Shown: positions 7,382 to 16,519, counted from the stretch's first letter. The stretch: 64,000 nucleotides of DNA from Actinoplanes oryzae (GCF_030757795.1 NZ_JAUQWH010000010.1:1-64000); one strand, 5' to 3'. The notes: generated from the letters alone by a model not told the origin. A program made the numbers and translations.

Positions 7382-8785
7382 TCAGGCGGAACGGAGCTCG
7401 ATGACGGAGACCTGCGGCGGAGCCCCGACCCGGACCGGCGGCCCCCAGAAGCCGGCGCCGTTGGTGACGTAGACCGGAACGCCGTCCACCTCGCCGAACC
7501 CGCTCGTCACCGGCTGCTGCAGCGGGACCAGCAGGTTGAACGGCGCCATCTGCCCGCCGTGCGTGTGCCCGGAGAGCTGCAGGTCGACGCCGTAGGGTGC
7601 CGCGTCCTTCGCCGCCAAGGGCTGATGCGCCATGAGCACCACGGGCCGCGCCGGATCCCGATCGCCGAGGGCCCGCTCGAAGTCCGGCGCGTCGCCCTGG
7701 TCGGCGCCGTTCAGATCGTTGACCCCGGCGAGGTCCAGCCCGTCGAGCTCGATCCGCTCGTTCCGCAAGGGCCGCATCCCGAGCCGGGCCACCTCGTCGA
7801 CCCACTCCTGGTAGCCCGAGTAGTACTCGTGGTTCCCGGTCACGAAGTAGGCGCCCCGGCGCGACTGGATCCCCCGCAGCGGCTCCGCGAAGCGGCCCAG
7901 CTCGGCCACGCTCCCGTCGACCAGGTCGCCGACCACGCACACGATGTCGGCGTCGACGGAGTTGATCGCGGCGACGATCCGCTCGGTGTGCCGCACCCCG
8001 GTCAGCGGCCCGAGATGAATGTCCGACACCACGGCGAGCCGGGTCCCGTCCATGCTCGCGGGAAGCTTCGCGATCGGCATCCGGACCCGGTCCAGCCGAG
8101 GCCCGCCGAGCGCCGTCTTCACCCCGTAGCCGGTGATCCCCGCCGCCGTCAGCCCCGCGAAGATCGCCGCGCCCCGCGCCAGCACCAACCGCCGCTCGAC
8201 ACCCGGCCGCCCGCCGTCGCCCGCCTCCTGCGCCTTACCTCCCGCGCCGCCCGCGGCCATGGTCGTGGCGCTTGTCGCCGCAGCCACCTCGGTCGCTGCG
8301 CTTGCCGTGGTCGTCGCCGTGGTCGTTGCCGCGGCCGGCTCGGTCGCCGGAGCCGCTGCCGTGGTCGCCTTCGCCGGCTCGGTCGCCGGAGTTGCTGTGA
8401 TCGCCTCGGTCGCCGGACCCGATGTGGTGGCCTCGGCCGCCGGATTCGATGTGGTCGCCTTGGCCGTGTTCTCCCCCCGCCGTTCCCGCGCGCGGAGCCA
8501 GAGTGCGACCGCGAGCCGCGGAAGCTCTACGACAGCCAGCACCACGAGCAGGTAGAACATCAGCGCCAGCCAGAGGTAGCCCGGCCAGGCCAGCCACTTC
8601 ACGTGCCCGCCGCGCACGCCGATGAGGGTCGCCGGGACGAGGACGGCCAGCACGACGGTGATCACACCGCCGATCAGCCGGGCCCGGCGCCCGCGGAACG
8701 TGTCCTTGACCAGGCGCTTCCACAGATAGAAGTGGATCAGGCCGATGACGACGATGATCAGCCCGACGAACGCGAACAACCTCAA
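7382..8785 (-). CDS. Membrane-anchored metallophosphoesterase
   Basis: 467 residues. Three or four membrane helices in the first 100 residues, an Ala/Thr/Glu low-complexity spacer (~105-185), another hydrophobic stretch at ~200-220, then a calcineurin-like phosphoesterase domain: SDIHLGP, VVGDLVDG, GNHEYYSG, AHQP and SGHTHGGQ, all metal ligands in place, as in YkuE/YaeI-type enzymes. Likely substrate a membrane or envelope phosphoester, not deducible. The TTG start at 8785 overlaps the moaD stop (TTGA), so it is translationally coupled to moaD; the functional link to molybdopterin is unclear. The spacer is encoded by a degenerate minisatellite. Confidence 0.8.
   Translation of the reverse strand: MRLFAFVGLIIVVIGLIHFYLWKRLVKDTFRGRRARLIGGVITVVLAVLVPATLIGVRGGHVKWLAWPGYLWLALMFYLLVVLAVVELPRLAVALWLRARERRGENTAKATTSNPAAEATTSGPATEAITATPATEPAKATTAAAPATEPAAATTTATTTASAATEVAAATSATTMAAGGAGGKAQEAGDGGRPGVERRLVLARGAAIFAGLTAAGITGYGVKTALGGPRLDRVRMPIAKLPASMDGTRLAVVSDIHLGPLTGVRHTERIVAAINSVDADIVCVVGDLVDGSVAELGRFAEPLRGIQSRRGAYFVTGNHEYYSGYQEWVDEVARLGMRPLRNERIELDGLDLAGVNDLNGADQGDAPDFERALGDRDPARPVVLMAHQPLAAKDAAPYGVDLQLSGHTHGGQMAPFNLLVPLQQPVTSGFGEVDGVPVYVTNGAGFWGPPVRVGAPPQVSVIELRSA
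8262..8470. repeat. In-frame minisatellite encoding Ala/Thr/Glu/Pro spacer
   Basis: Degenerate 27-39 bp units, for example those beginning GCCGGCTCGGTCGCCGGA or GCCTCGGTCGCCGGA, encode the low-complexity spacer between the membrane and phosphoesterase domains of the overlapping gene. Unit lengths are multiples of three, so copy number can change without breaking the frame. Confidence 0.6.
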
Positions 8786-9030
8786 CCCCCAGCGAACGGT
8801 GGCAGGACGTCCACGGTCGCCCCGGCGGCCAGCGCCGCCTGTCGATCATGGCAGGCCAGCCCGTCGACCAGAAAACTCGCCGCCTTCAGCACAACCGCCA
8901 GCCGCTCGCCGTGCCGTTCGGTGAGCGCGCCGACCAACTCGTCGACCGAGCCGGCCTCGACGCTCTCCTCCCGGACGCCCGCAGCCGCCCGTGCCCCCGC
9001 GAAGTACCGCACCTGCACCACGCCGCTCAC
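8782..9030 (-). CDS. moaD: Molybdopterin synthase small subunit MoaD (ThiS/MoaD ubiquitin-like)
   Basis: 82 residues ending in PPFAGG, the C-terminal Gly-Gly that is adenylated and thiocarboxylated to carry sulfur to precursor Z. Opens VSGVVQVRYFAGARAAAG, the usual MoaD beta-strand, and contains a DELVGALTERHG helix. GTG at 9030 overlaps the moaA stop by GTGA, and its own stop overlaps the phosphoesterase TTG by four bases, so three genes form one coupled operon. Length is normal for the family. No moaE is present in the window. Confidence 0.85.
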   Translation of the reverse strand: MSGVVQVRYFAGARAAAGVREESVEAGSVDELVGALTERHGERLAVVLKAASFLVDGLACHDRQAALAAGATVDVLPPFAGG

Positions 9031-10100
9031 CCGCCGATCGCCGACATGGGACGGGCCGGCTGGAGGAAGCTGGGGTCGTCGATGCCGTGCCCGGCCTTCT
9101 TGCCCCACATGGCCGTCCGCCACGCCGCGGCGATCTCCTCGTCGGAGCCCCCGCCGCGCACCAGCCCGCGCAGGTCCGTCTCCCCGGTGGCGAAGAGGCA
9201 GTTCCGCACCTGACCGTCGGCCGTCAGCCGGGTCCGGTCGCAGTCGCCGCAGAAGGGCCGCGTCACGCTGCCGATGACTCCCACCCGTGCCGGGTTCCCC
9301 GCCGCGTCGACATATCCGGGCACAAGCCACGTTTCGGCGGGCGCTGTTCCACGTGAAACCGAATCAGGCTCCAGCCCGAAGGGCTCGAGCGCCGCCAGGA
9401 TCGCCGCCGCGGTCACCATTTCCTGCCGGTCCCACTGGTGCTGGGCATCGAGGGGCATCTGCTCGATGAACCGCAGCTCGTAGCCGTGCGCCAGGGCGAA
9501 ACGCAGCAGCTCCGGCGCCTCGTCGTCGTTGATCCCGCGCATCAGCACCGTATTGATCTTGACCGGCGTGAGGCCCGCCTCCGCCGCGCCCGCCATGCCC
9601 TTGAGCACGTCGGCGTGCCGATCCCGGTGGGTCAGCTCCTTGAAGCGAGCGGGCGACAGCGTGTCCAGCGAGACGTTCACGCGATCGAGCCCGGCGTCCC
9701 GCAGCGCGCCGGCCATCCGGTCCAGGCCGATGCCGTTCGTGGTGATCGACAGCTTCGGCCGCGGTCGCAACTCCGCCGCCGCCGCGATGATCCCCACGAG
9801 CCCGCGCCGGATGAGCGGCTCACCGCCGGTGAACCTGATCTCCGTCACGCCCAGCTGCTCGACTGCCACCCGAAGCAGCCGCCCCACCTCGTCGTCGGAG
9901 AGCTGCTGCTGCTTCGGCATCCAGGCGAGCCCCTCCTCCGGCATGCAGTAGGTGCACCGCAGATTGCACCGGTCGGTCAGCGACACCCGGAGGTCGGTCG
10001 CCACCCGCCCGAACCGGTCGGCAAGCAACCCGGCGCGCGGCGCATCCCCCACGGGCGCGCCACCACGCGGAATCACCACGGGCGCAGCAAGCTCGGTCAC
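9027..10100 (-). CDS. moaA: GTP 3',8-cyclase MoaA (radical SAM)
   Basis: About 357 residues. First step of molybdenum cofactor synthesis: converts GTP to 3',8-cyclo-H2GTP. Radical-SAM cluster CNLRCTYC, glycine motif FTGGEPLIRRG, and the C-terminal second Fe-S cluster in PFCGDCDRTRLTADGQVRNC are all visible. The protein ends in PMSAIGG, keeping the GG tail. Start is uncertain: GTG at 10100 gives a protein near family length but has no Shine-Dalgarno, whereas GTG at 10148 has GAGGAG six nt upstream and adds 16 residues of weak coding quality. Heads the moaA-moaD-phosphoesterase operon. Confidence 0.9.
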   Translation of the reverse strand: MTELAAPVVIPRGGAPVGDAPRAGLLADRFGRVATDLRVSLTDRCNLRCTYCMPEEGLAWMPKQQQLSDDEVGRLLRVAVEQLGVTEIRFTGGEPLIRRGLVGIIAAAAELRPRPKLSITTNGIGLDRMAGALRDAGLDRVNVSLDTLSPARFKELTHRDRHADVLKGMAGAAEAGLTPVKINTVLMRGINDDEAPELLRFALAHGYELRFIEQMPLDAQHQWDRQEMVTAAAILAALEPFGLEPDSVSRGTAPAETWLVPGYVDAAGNPARVGVIGSVTRPFCGDCDRTRLTADGQVRNCLFATGETDLRGLVRGGGSDEEIAAAWRTAMWGKKAGHGIDDPSFLQPARPMSAIGG

Positions 10101-10105
10101 TGGTC

Positions 10106-10154
10106 GAAAGTAGCTCTTGAATGCCTCGTTCGCCGTTATGCAAGCCACTACTTT
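10106..10154 (-). promoter_or_regulatory. Inverted repeat in moaA leader
   Basis: GAAAGTAG at 10106-10113 and CTACTTTC at 10147-10154 are perfect 8-bp arms 33 bases apart, ending 5 nt before the GTG at 10100 and enclosing the alternative start at 10148. In RNA this could present or hide the ribosome site. It does not resemble the Moco riboswitch as I know it. The rest of 10155-10246 shows nothing clear. Confidence 0.35.
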
Positions 10155-10246
10155 CTCCTCACCCATCCCGTCGTCCGCCTCGATGGCGTGCGCCATCCGT
10201 CGTTGGCCCTCAGGAGCCAACCGTCCGCCGGCTGCTCCAGCGCTCC

Positions 10247-11143
10247 TCAGCCGCGCAACGCCGCCTCCGCCGCAGCCACCACCGCGCCGCGATATCCCGT
10301 ACCGAAGGCCGCCGTGTGCACGAGCAACAGCTGGAGCTGATGCAGCGGCACCCGGCCCTGCCACCCTTCCTGCAACGGCCACACTTCCTGGTAGGCCGCC
10401 ACGATCCGGTCCAGCTGCGGCGCCCCGCCGAAGAGCGCGAGCTGCGCCAGGTCGGTCTCGCGATGCCCGCCGTGCGCCGCCGGGTCGATCAACCAGGCCC
10501 GCCCGTCGGCACCCCACAGCACATTCCCCGGCCACAAGTCGCCGTGCAGCCGCGACGGCGCCTCGCCTCCGCCGTACGCGTCGATCCGGCTCAGCACCCG
10601 CTCCACCAAGGCGGCGTCGTCGGCGTCGAGGGCACCTCGATCAACCGATATCCGCAGGTAAGGCCGCAGTCGCCGCTCCGCGAACCAGGTCCCCCACGTG
10701 CCCTCGGACACCGTGTTGTCCTGTCGCAACGGCCCGATGAAGCCCGGCCACGGCGCCCCGAACCCGTCGGCGCCGGCCCGATGCACCCCGGCGAGCTCGC
10801 GCCCGAAGCGTTCGGCCGCCGCGGCGGACGGCGGACCGGCCTCGATCCATTCCAGGGCGAGCAGATCATCCGTCACCGAGATCACTTCCGGAACAGGCGC
10901 GGCGCCGGCCTCGGCGAGCCAATTCAGGCCGGCTGCCTCGGTCCGGAAGAAATGCTCGGGCGCGCTGCCCGACGGCCACGACTTCGCGAAGAGCGACGTG
11001 CCGTCGTCCAAGGTCAGCCGGGTTGCGGCGCACACGTCGCCACCCCCCACCGGGGTCTCTCGAATCCGCTGGTGAGCGAGAAATGTCGAAAGATGCTGCG
11101 GGTGCGCGCGCAGATACGCCAGATCCACCTCCTTATCTTCCAC
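10247..11143 (-). CDS. Fructosamine kinase family / aminoglycoside-phosphotransferase-fold protein
   Basis: 298 residues. Shows the fructosamine-kinase pattern: ATP-binding SLFAKSW, an FFRTEAAGLNWLAEAG helix, catalytic loop HGDLWPGNVLW (Asp base) and metal site WLIDPAAHGGHRETDLAQL. Members phosphorylate ketosamines such as fructoselysine in deglycation of proteins; related bacterial proteins act on ribulosamines or erythrulosamines. Length matches the family (~290). The start is the GTG giving MEDKEVDLAYLRAHP. Stands alone between moaA and the divergent GNAT gene. Substrate not deducible. Confidence 0.8.
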   Translation of the reverse strand: MEDKEVDLAYLRAHPQHLSTFLAHQRIRETPVGGGDVCAATRLTLDDGTSLFAKSWPSGSAPEHFFRTEAAGLNWLAEAGAAPVPEVISVTDDLLALEWIEAGPPSAAAAERFGRELAGVHRAGADGFGAPWPGFIGPLRQDNTVSEGTWGTWFAERRLRPYLRISVDRGALDADDAALVERVLSRIDAYGGGEAPSRLHGDLWPGNVLWGADGRAWLIDPAAHGGHRETDLAQLALFGGAPQLDRIVAAYQEVWPLQEGWQGRVPLHQLQLLLVHTAAFGTGYRGAVVAAAEAALRG

Positions 11144-11184
11144 TTCGGGTTACGGCGTGCCCGATTCGGAGTCAAAATGTCGGC

Positions 11185-11688
11185 ATGACACCTGTCGCGG
11201 TGCGTTCGTACCGGCCCAGCGACCACAGCGCCGGCCGCCGTCTGTGGTCGGAGCTGACCGCGCAGCACAACCGCATGTACGGCGAGGGGCCCGACGACGG
11301 CGGGGCGGGCTTCGAGGAGTATCTGACCCGGCTCGACCTGGGCGGGCTCTGGGTGGCCGACCACGCCGACGACGGTGTCGTCGGGCTCGTGGGCCTGATC
11401 ATCCGGGGCCGCGCGGGCGAGGTGGAGCCCGTCGTGGTGACGACGACCCACCGCCACAAGGGTGTGGGCCGCAAGCTCCTGCGTCACGTGGCCCAGGAGG
11501 CCAAGAAGCGCAACATGCAGTCGCTGACGATCTCGCCCTCCTCGCGCAATGTGGAGGCGATCCGCAGCCTGCACGCGGCCGGCTATGACGTGGTGTCGTC
11601 GATCGAGCTGACGATGCACCTCGACAGCCAGACGCACGAGTGGCAGCAGGACGGCCTGGAGTTGCACACGCTTCAATTCCGCTCCTGA
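11185..11688 (+). CDS. GNAT family N-acetyltransferase
   Basis: 167 residues. The acetyl-CoA pyrophosphate loop is visible as TTHRHKGVGRKLLRHVAQEAK (R/Q-x-x-G-x-G/A pattern), preceded by the VEPVVV beta-strand and followed by SLTISPSSRNVEAIRSLHAAGYDVV, the usual C-terminal half of the fold. ATG at 11185 is chosen because translation from there begins with the expected first GNAT strand (TPVAVRSYRPSD); the frame is open further upstream over the divergent kinase promoter. Substrate unknown. Confidence 0.8.
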   Translation: MTPVAVRSYRPSDHSAGRRLWSELTAQHNRMYGEGPDDGGAGFEEYLTRLDLGGLWVADHADDGVVGLVGLIIRGRAGEVEPVVVTTTHRHKGVGRKLLRHVAQEAKKRNMQSLTISPSSRNVEAIRSLHAAGYDVVSSIELTMHLDSQTHEWQQDGLELHTLQFRS

Positions 11689-11756
11689 GGTCGGGTGGCC
11701 CGGACGGGCCCGCGATGAGCGATGAGCCTGCCAGACCCTCGACCGCCCGCCCGGAG

Positions 11757-11782
11757 TTATCCACAGGCGCCGGTTATCCACA
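11757..11782 (+). promoter_or_regulatory. Two perfect DnaA boxes upstream of DUF4192 gene
   Basis: TTATCCACA occurs exactly at 11757-11765 and again at 11774-11782, same orientation, 17 bp apart, both followed by G. They end 44 bp before the DUF4192 start codon. This 9-mer is AT-rich for this genome, so a chance pair is unlikely. No replication gene is nearby, so a DnaA-responsive promoter or titration site is more likely than an origin. Confidence 0.65.
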
Positions 11783-11826
11783 GGGGGCCGGGCGGGAGGG
11801 GCGGATCCGGGGCAGGCTTCCCGGCC

Positions 11827-13122
11827 ATGACATCGCTGAGCGTCAGCTCGCCATCCGAGCTGTTGAGCCTGGTTCCCTACCTGGTGGGCTTCCACCCCGA
11901 GCACAGCCTGGTCGTCGTCGCCGTCTACGACCATCGGCTCGGCTTCACCACGCGCATCGACCTGCCGGAGCGCGAATCATGGGTAATCCTGCGGCATCTG
12001 GCCGCCACCGTCGCCCAGCACCGGCCCGACGGGGTCCTGATCATCGGGTACGGCCGGAGCACACCGGTCACCGCCGCGGTCAAGCGCCTCGAAGCCGCCT
12101 TCGCCCGTGTGCGTCTCCCGGTCCTCGACGAGCTGCGGGTCGACAACGGGCGCTACTGGTCCCTGCTGTGCGACGACCCGGGCTGTTGCCCGGCGGAGGG
12201 CCTGCCGTGCCCGCCGCCCGACTCCGTGCTGGCAGCCGAGGCGACCCTCGCGGGGGCGGTCGCCTTGCCGAGCCGGAAAGACCTGGTGGCGTCCCTGGCA
12301 CCGTTGTCCGGAGCGGCACGCGTCGCCATGGACAGGGCCGAGGTGCGCGCCCTCGCCCGGCTTCTCCGCCAGTCGTGCTCGGCGGTCGATGAGGAGCCGC
12401 ACGATTCGGACCCGGAGCGGGCAAGGCGCTTCGACGAGTTCCTGCTCCGGACGGGGCGCACGGCTGTCCGCGAGGCCGAGCAGTCCTATCGCACCGGCGG
12501 GAGGCTGAGCGACGACGAGGTTGCCTGGCTGGTCTTCGTGCTGGAGCACGCCGGCGTGCGCGACTATGCGTGGACCCGGACGGGCGTCGACGAGTGGCAG
12601 CTCGCCTTCTGGTCGGACATAACCCGCCGCACCAGCCCGGCCCACGTCGCCGCACCCGCCGGCCTGCTCGCCTTCGTGGCCTGGCGGGCCAACCAGGGTG
12701 CGCTCGCGAGCGTCGCCGTGGCCCGCGCACTGTCCGCGGACCCCGACTATCCGATGGCCCGGATCATGCACAACGTGCTCGCCCTGGCGATCCCTCCGGC
12801 GATGGTCGACGGCTGGCCGGAGATCCCGGGGCTGACCGGCGAGGTGCTCGAGGCGCTCGCCGCCGGCTTCCCCGCCCGGGACCTCCTCTCCAAGGCAGCC
12901 GACGAGCCGCCCGACGAGGGTCCGCCGACCGGGGTCACTGTCGACGCCTCAGCGGCGGAAGTGCCCGCCGGCCGGTTCGCCGGGCCGATGGCACCGGTCG
13001 CCCGGCGGGGAGGCAGCGGACCGGGTCCGCGCACCAACCGCCGGGTCGACTTCCGCTACGTGCCCCGGCATCCCCGCCGGCGGACGGACCCGGGCCGGGT
13101 TCAGGGCCGCTCGGTCTCCTGA
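11827..13122 (+). CDS. DUF4192 domain-containing protein
   Basis: 431 residues. Opens SVSSPSELLSLVPYLVGFHPEHSLVVV, the diagnostic start of the actinobacterial DUF4192 family (around residues 3-30), and continues over the whole usual domain including LLCDDPGCCPAEG and LAFVAWRANQGALASVAV. No catalytic motif is known for the family. ATG at 11827 is supported by the domain starting straight after it. The two DnaA boxes lie just upstream. The 3' end overlaps the convergent PhoD gene by 22 bp; the last ~90 residues are disordered and basic. Confidence 0.8.
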   Translation: MTSLSVSSPSELLSLVPYLVGFHPEHSLVVVAVYDHRLGFTTRIDLPERESWVILRHLAATVAQHRPDGVLIIGYGRSTPVTAAVKRLEAAFARVRLPVLDELRVDNGRYWSLLCDDPGCCPAEGLPCPPPDSVLAAEATLAGAVALPSRKDLVASLAPLSGAARVAMDRAEVRALARLLRQSCSAVDEEPHDSDPERARRFDEFLLRTGRTAVREAEQSYRTGGRLSDDEVAWLVFVLEHAGVRDYAWTRTGVDEWQLAFWSDITRRTSPAHVAAPAGLLAFVAWRANQGALASVAVARALSADPDYPMARIMHNVLALAIPPAMVDGWPEIPGLTGEVLEALAAGFPARDLLSKAADEPPDEGPPTGVTVDASAAEVPAGRFAGPMAPVARRGGSGPGPRTNRRVDFRYVPRHPRRRTDPGRVQGRSVS

Positions 13123-14774
13123 CGCACCGTCGCCGAACCCAGGTCGCCGGAGCGCATCGTGGCCGCCGGAGCGCCGGGCGTCGGGTTGTCCGCCGTCTGG
13201 TGCAGGCCGGGCACCCGGTCCTCGATGACGAATGTGGCCCGGGTGTGCGCCGGCGCCCCGGGAGAGGTGACGTAGGGCAGCACGCGGAAGTCGGCGGTCA
13301 GGTCCGCCGGGGTGATCGTGGTGCGGACGTAACCGCGCTGGTTGTTGTAGAAGCGCAGATGCGGGTTCCAGGCGGCCCAGGGATGGGTGCCCGGCACCAC
13401 GTCGGCGCCGTCGCCGGTGGAGGTGATCGAGGAGCAGACCAGTTCCGTCCCGACGGTGCGGGAGGTGGGATCCGTCCAGTCGAGCTTCAGGTCGTCGGCC
13501 CAGTGGGCGTGGACGTCGCCGGTGAGGACCACCGGGTTGCGGACGCCCGCGTCGATCCAGCCGCGGGTGATGCGGTCGCGTGAGGCCGCGTACCCGTCCC
13601 AGGAGTCCATGCTGACGACCGAGGCCGGGCCCGAGTTGTTGTCACGCTGGCCGAAGAAGACCTGCTGACCGAGGACGTCCCACCGGGCGGAGGAGCGGTG
13701 GAAGCCGTCGAGCAGCCACCGTTCCTGCTCCGGCCCGGTGATCGAGCGGGCCGGGTCGAGGGCGGCGGGGCAGTCCTTGTAGCCGTCGCCGCAGCCCTGG
13801 TCGTCGCGGAACTGGCGAGTGTCGAGCATGTGGAAGGTGGCCAGCCGGCCCCAGTGCAGGCGCCGGTAGAGCTGCATGTCGATGCCACGAGGAACGGAGG
13901 TGCGGCGCAGCGGCATGTTCTCGTAGTAGGCCTGGAAAGCGGCGGCGCGCCGGGCCAGGAAGTTGGGGTCGGGCTGCTCCGGCACCTCGTCGGCCCAGTT
14001 GTTCTCGACCTCGTGGTCGTCGAACACCACGGCCCAGGGGGCGACGGCGTGCGCGGCCTGCAGGTCGGCGTCCGTCTTGTACTGGGCGTGACGCTGACGG
14101 TAGTTGGCCAGGGTGACGGTCTCCGGGCCCTGGTGATCACGAGGGTTGCCGCCCGGGATGTTGTAGGTGTCGGGCGCGTACTCGTACTGGTAGTCGCCGA
14201 GGTGCAGGACCAGGTCCGGTTCGTCCTCGGCCAGACGGCGATAGGCGGTGAAGTAACCGTGCTCGTACTGGGAGCAGGAGACGAAGGACATCGCGAGCGC
14301 GGCGGGCATCGCCCACGGGGGCGGCGCGGTGCGGGTGCGGCCGATCGGCGAGACGTAGCGCTCGGCCTTGAACCGATAGAAGTACTCGCGCGCCGGGAGG
14401 AGGCCGGTCAGCTCCACATGGACGGAGTGCGCGGCGGACGCCCGGGCCACGGTGACGCCCCGCCGGAGCACCTTGCGGAAGCGCTCGTCCGCCGCCAGCT
14501 CCCACTGGACCGGCACGTCGCGGCCGGGCATCCCGCCGAGCCCGTCCTCCGCGAGCGGCGAGGTCGCCAACCGCGTCCAGAGCACGAAGCCGTCCGACGC
14601 CGGGTCACCGGACGCCACGCCGAGGGTGAAGGGGTCGGTGCTCAGCGGGCCTCGGTACCGGGCGGTGGAGGTCAACGGCCAGACGGTGGCCGCGGTGGCA
14701 CCCGACGGCACAGCGGCCGCTGCGATACCGGCCGCGGCGCCGCTGAGCAGGAGGGAACGTCGTGACAACGACAT
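13101..14774 (-). CDS. phoD: Secreted alkaline phosphatase/phosphodiesterase, PhoD family
   Basis: 557 residues, close to family length. Twin-arginine signal: SRRSLLLSGAAAGIAAAAVPSGATA. PhoD-like domain with TLGVASGDPASDGFVLWTRL, SCSQYEHGYFTAYRRLAEDEPDLVLHLGDYQYEY (split by positions ~190-220), FDDHEVENNW, LDTRQFRDDQ and VVLTGDVHAHW, which carry the Fe/Ca ligands. Acts outside the membrane to release phosphate from esters. ATG at 14774 has GGGAG eight nt upstream. Usually controlled by PhoP under phosphate limitation; I do not see a clear PHO box in 14775-14878. Confidence 0.9.
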   Translation of the reverse strand: MSLSRRSLLLSGAAAGIAAAAVPSGATAATVWPLTSTARYRGPLSTDPFTLGVASGDPASDGFVLWTRLATSPLAEDGLGGMPGRDVPVQWELAADERFRKVLRRGVTVARASAAHSVHVELTGLLPAREYFYRFKAERYVSPIGRTRTAPPPWAMPAALAMSFVSCSQYEHGYFTAYRRLAEDEPDLVLHLGDYQYEYAPDTYNIPGGNPRDHQGPETVTLANYRQRHAQYKTDADLQAAHAVAPWAVVFDDHEVENNWADEVPEQPDPNFLARRAAAFQAYYENMPLRRTSVPRGIDMQLYRRLHWGRLATFHMLDTRQFRDDQGCGDGYKDCPAALDPARSITGPEQERWLLDGFHRSSARWDVLGQQVFFGQRDNNSGPASVVSMDSWDGYAASRDRITRGWIDAGVRNPVVLTGDVHAHWADDLKLDWTDPTSRTVGTELVCSSITSTGDGADVVPGTHPWAAWNPHLRFYNNQRGYVRTTITPADLTADFRVLPYVTSPGAPAHTRATFVIEDRVPGLHQTADNPTPGAPAATMRSGDLGSATVRQETERP

Positions 14775-14878
14775 GCGGAGCTCCCTGCGTTCCTGGACTG
14801 TGGACGCAGAAGAGCCTCATGAGTGTGAATGTCCCGGGCGCGCTGGGCGGCTTAATGGCGTCGGAACACAGAGCGAAA

Positions 14879-15706
14879 TCAGACCACTACGCGTTGCGCT
14901 CCGGCGTAGACGTTCATGGACGGCCCGCGCAGGAAGCCGACCAGCGTCATCCCGGCCTCGTCGGCGAGCTCCGCCGCGAGGGTGCTGGGGGCGGACACCG
15001 CGGCCAGCACCGGGATGCCCGCCATCCAGGCCTTCTGGGTCAGCTCGAAGCTGGCCCGCCCCGACACGAGCAGGACGTGATCGGTCAGGGGCAGCCGGCC
15101 CGCACGCAGCGCCCAGCCGATCACCTTGTCGACGGCGTTGTGCCGGCCCACGTCCTCGCGCAGCACGACCAGCTCGCCGGCCGCGGTGAAGAGACCGGCC
15201 GCGTGCAGGCCACCCGTACGGTCGAAGGTGCGCTGCGCCGCCCGCAGCTTGTCAGGAAGGTCGGCGAGCGTGCGGGCGGTGACGGAGGTCGCATCCGGGA
15301 CGATGTCGAACTGCGAACGCGTGCGGACGGCGTCGATGCTCGCCTTGCCGCACACCCCGCACGAGCTCGTGGTGTAGAAATTCCGGCTCGGGTCGGTCAC
15401 CGGCGGCGGCACGTCGGCGCCGAGCACGATGTCGACCACGTTGTACGTGTTCGGGGTGTCGGTGCCCGCGCACAGCTGGGCGGTCACCACATCGCCGGCC
15501 GCGCGGATGATGCCCTCGGTGAGCAGGAAGCCCATCGCGAGGTCGATGTCCTGCCCGGGCGTCCGCATCGTCACGGCGAGCGGCTCCTTGCGCAGCCGGA
15601 TCTCGAGCGGCTCCTCCGCGGCGAGATCGTCCGGGCGGCGCCGGGGCTCGGCGGTCGTGTCGAGGTTGATCTTCATGACCGGTCGCCGGTTCATCGTGCG
15701 CGCCAT
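14879..15706 (-). CDS. fdhD: Formate dehydrogenase accessory sulfurtransferase FdhD
   Basis: 275 residues. FdhD passes sulfur from a cysteine desulfurase to the molybdenum cofactor before insertion into formate dehydrogenase. The catalytic cysteine pair is seen in [12 protein letters not shown]; also [27 protein letters not shown] and [19 protein letters not shown], all FdhD signatures. Start ATG at 15706: TACGCT (minus strand, 15713-15718) sits 6 nt before it, consistent with a leaderless message. Divergent from mobA, with which it shares a pathway; no formate dehydrogenase gene lies in the window. Confidence 0.9.
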   Translation of the reverse strand: MARTMNRRPVMKINLDTTAEPRRRPDDLAAEEPLEIRLRKEPLAVTMRTPGQDIDLAMGFLLTEGIIRAAGDVVTAQLCAGTDTPNTYNVVDIVLGADVPPPVTDPSRNFYTTSSCGVCGKASIDAVRTRSQFDIVPDATSVTARTLADLPDKLRAAQRTFDRTGGLHAAGLFTAAGELVVLREDVGRHNAVDKVIGWALRAGRLPLTDHVLLVSGRASFELTQKAWMAGIPVLAAVSAPSTLAAELADEAGMTLVGFLRGPSMNVYAGAQRVVV

Positions 15707-15916
15707 GGAACGAGCGTAGGCCGCCGCCCCCGCCCGCAGCACGGCGCGCGACCTCGCCGGGCCGCCGGGGCGGATGCCGGCGACATGCGGCCCCGGGTGC
15801 CGGTCGGCGTGACAAAACCGTGCGAGAGCGTGCTGAGCTGGCACAAAGAGCCGGAAACAGCGCGCGCCGGGAAGGCAGCGGTCACGCTCGCGGGCGCGGC
15901 GGGATACGGTACGTGC

Positions 15917-16519
15917 GTGGGGGGATTCGCGGCGGTGGTGCTGGCCGGCGGTGCGGCGCGTCGGATGGGTGGGGCGGACAAGCCCACCATCCCGGTCGCC
16001 GGCCAGTCGATGCTGACCCGTGTGCTGGCCGCTGTGCACGACGCCGACCCCCGCGTGGTGGTCGGCCGGGTGCCGCCGGACCTGCCCGTCGAGGTCGCTT
16101 CGACGAGCGAGCAGCCACCCGGGGGCGGCCCTGTGGCGGCCACCGCGGCGGGGCTCGCCCTGGTGCCGGAGAACGTCAGCTTCACCGCGCTCCTGGCCGC
16201 GGACCTGCCGTTGCTGACCGGCGAGGCGATGGACGTGCTGCGCCTCACCGTCGAGTCGGCGCCGATGATGCAGGGCGCGGTCTACCGGGACGCGGAGGGC
16301 CGGCGACAGTCGTTGTGCGGAGTCTGGCGTACGCCCGCCCTGCGCGAGGCGCTCACCCGGCTCGCCGGCGAACGGGGCAGCCTCCAGGGTGCGCCGATGC
16401 ACGCCCTGCTCACGCATCTCAACTTCATCGAGGTCTCCTGGCGGCGCCCCGGTCCACCGCCGTGGTTCGACTGCGACACCGACGACGACCTGCGTACGGC
16501 GGAGGAGTGGGCGCGGTGA
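15917..16519 (+). CDS. mobA: Molybdenum cofactor guanylyltransferase (MobA-like)
   Basis: 200 residues. Nucleotidyltransferase signature [21 protein letters not shown] at the N-terminus and metal-binding [14 protein letters not shown]; ends in [17 protein letters not shown], as MobA proteins do. Converts molybdopterin plus GTP to the MGD form used by enzymes such as formate dehydrogenase. GTG at 15917 is chosen because the signature begins eight residues later and TACGGT at 15905-15910 lies 6 nt before it. Overlaps the next gene by GTGA. Confidence 0.85.
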   Translation: MGGFAAVVLAGGAARRMGGADKPTIPVAGQSMLTRVLAAVHDADPRVVVGRVPPDLPVEVASTSEQPPGGGPVAATAAGLALVPENVSFTALLAADLPLLTGEAMDVLRLTVESAPMMQGAVYRDAEGRRQSLCGVWRTPALREALTRLAGERGSLQGAPMHALLTHLNFIEVSWRRPGPPPWFDCDTDDDLRTAEEWAR

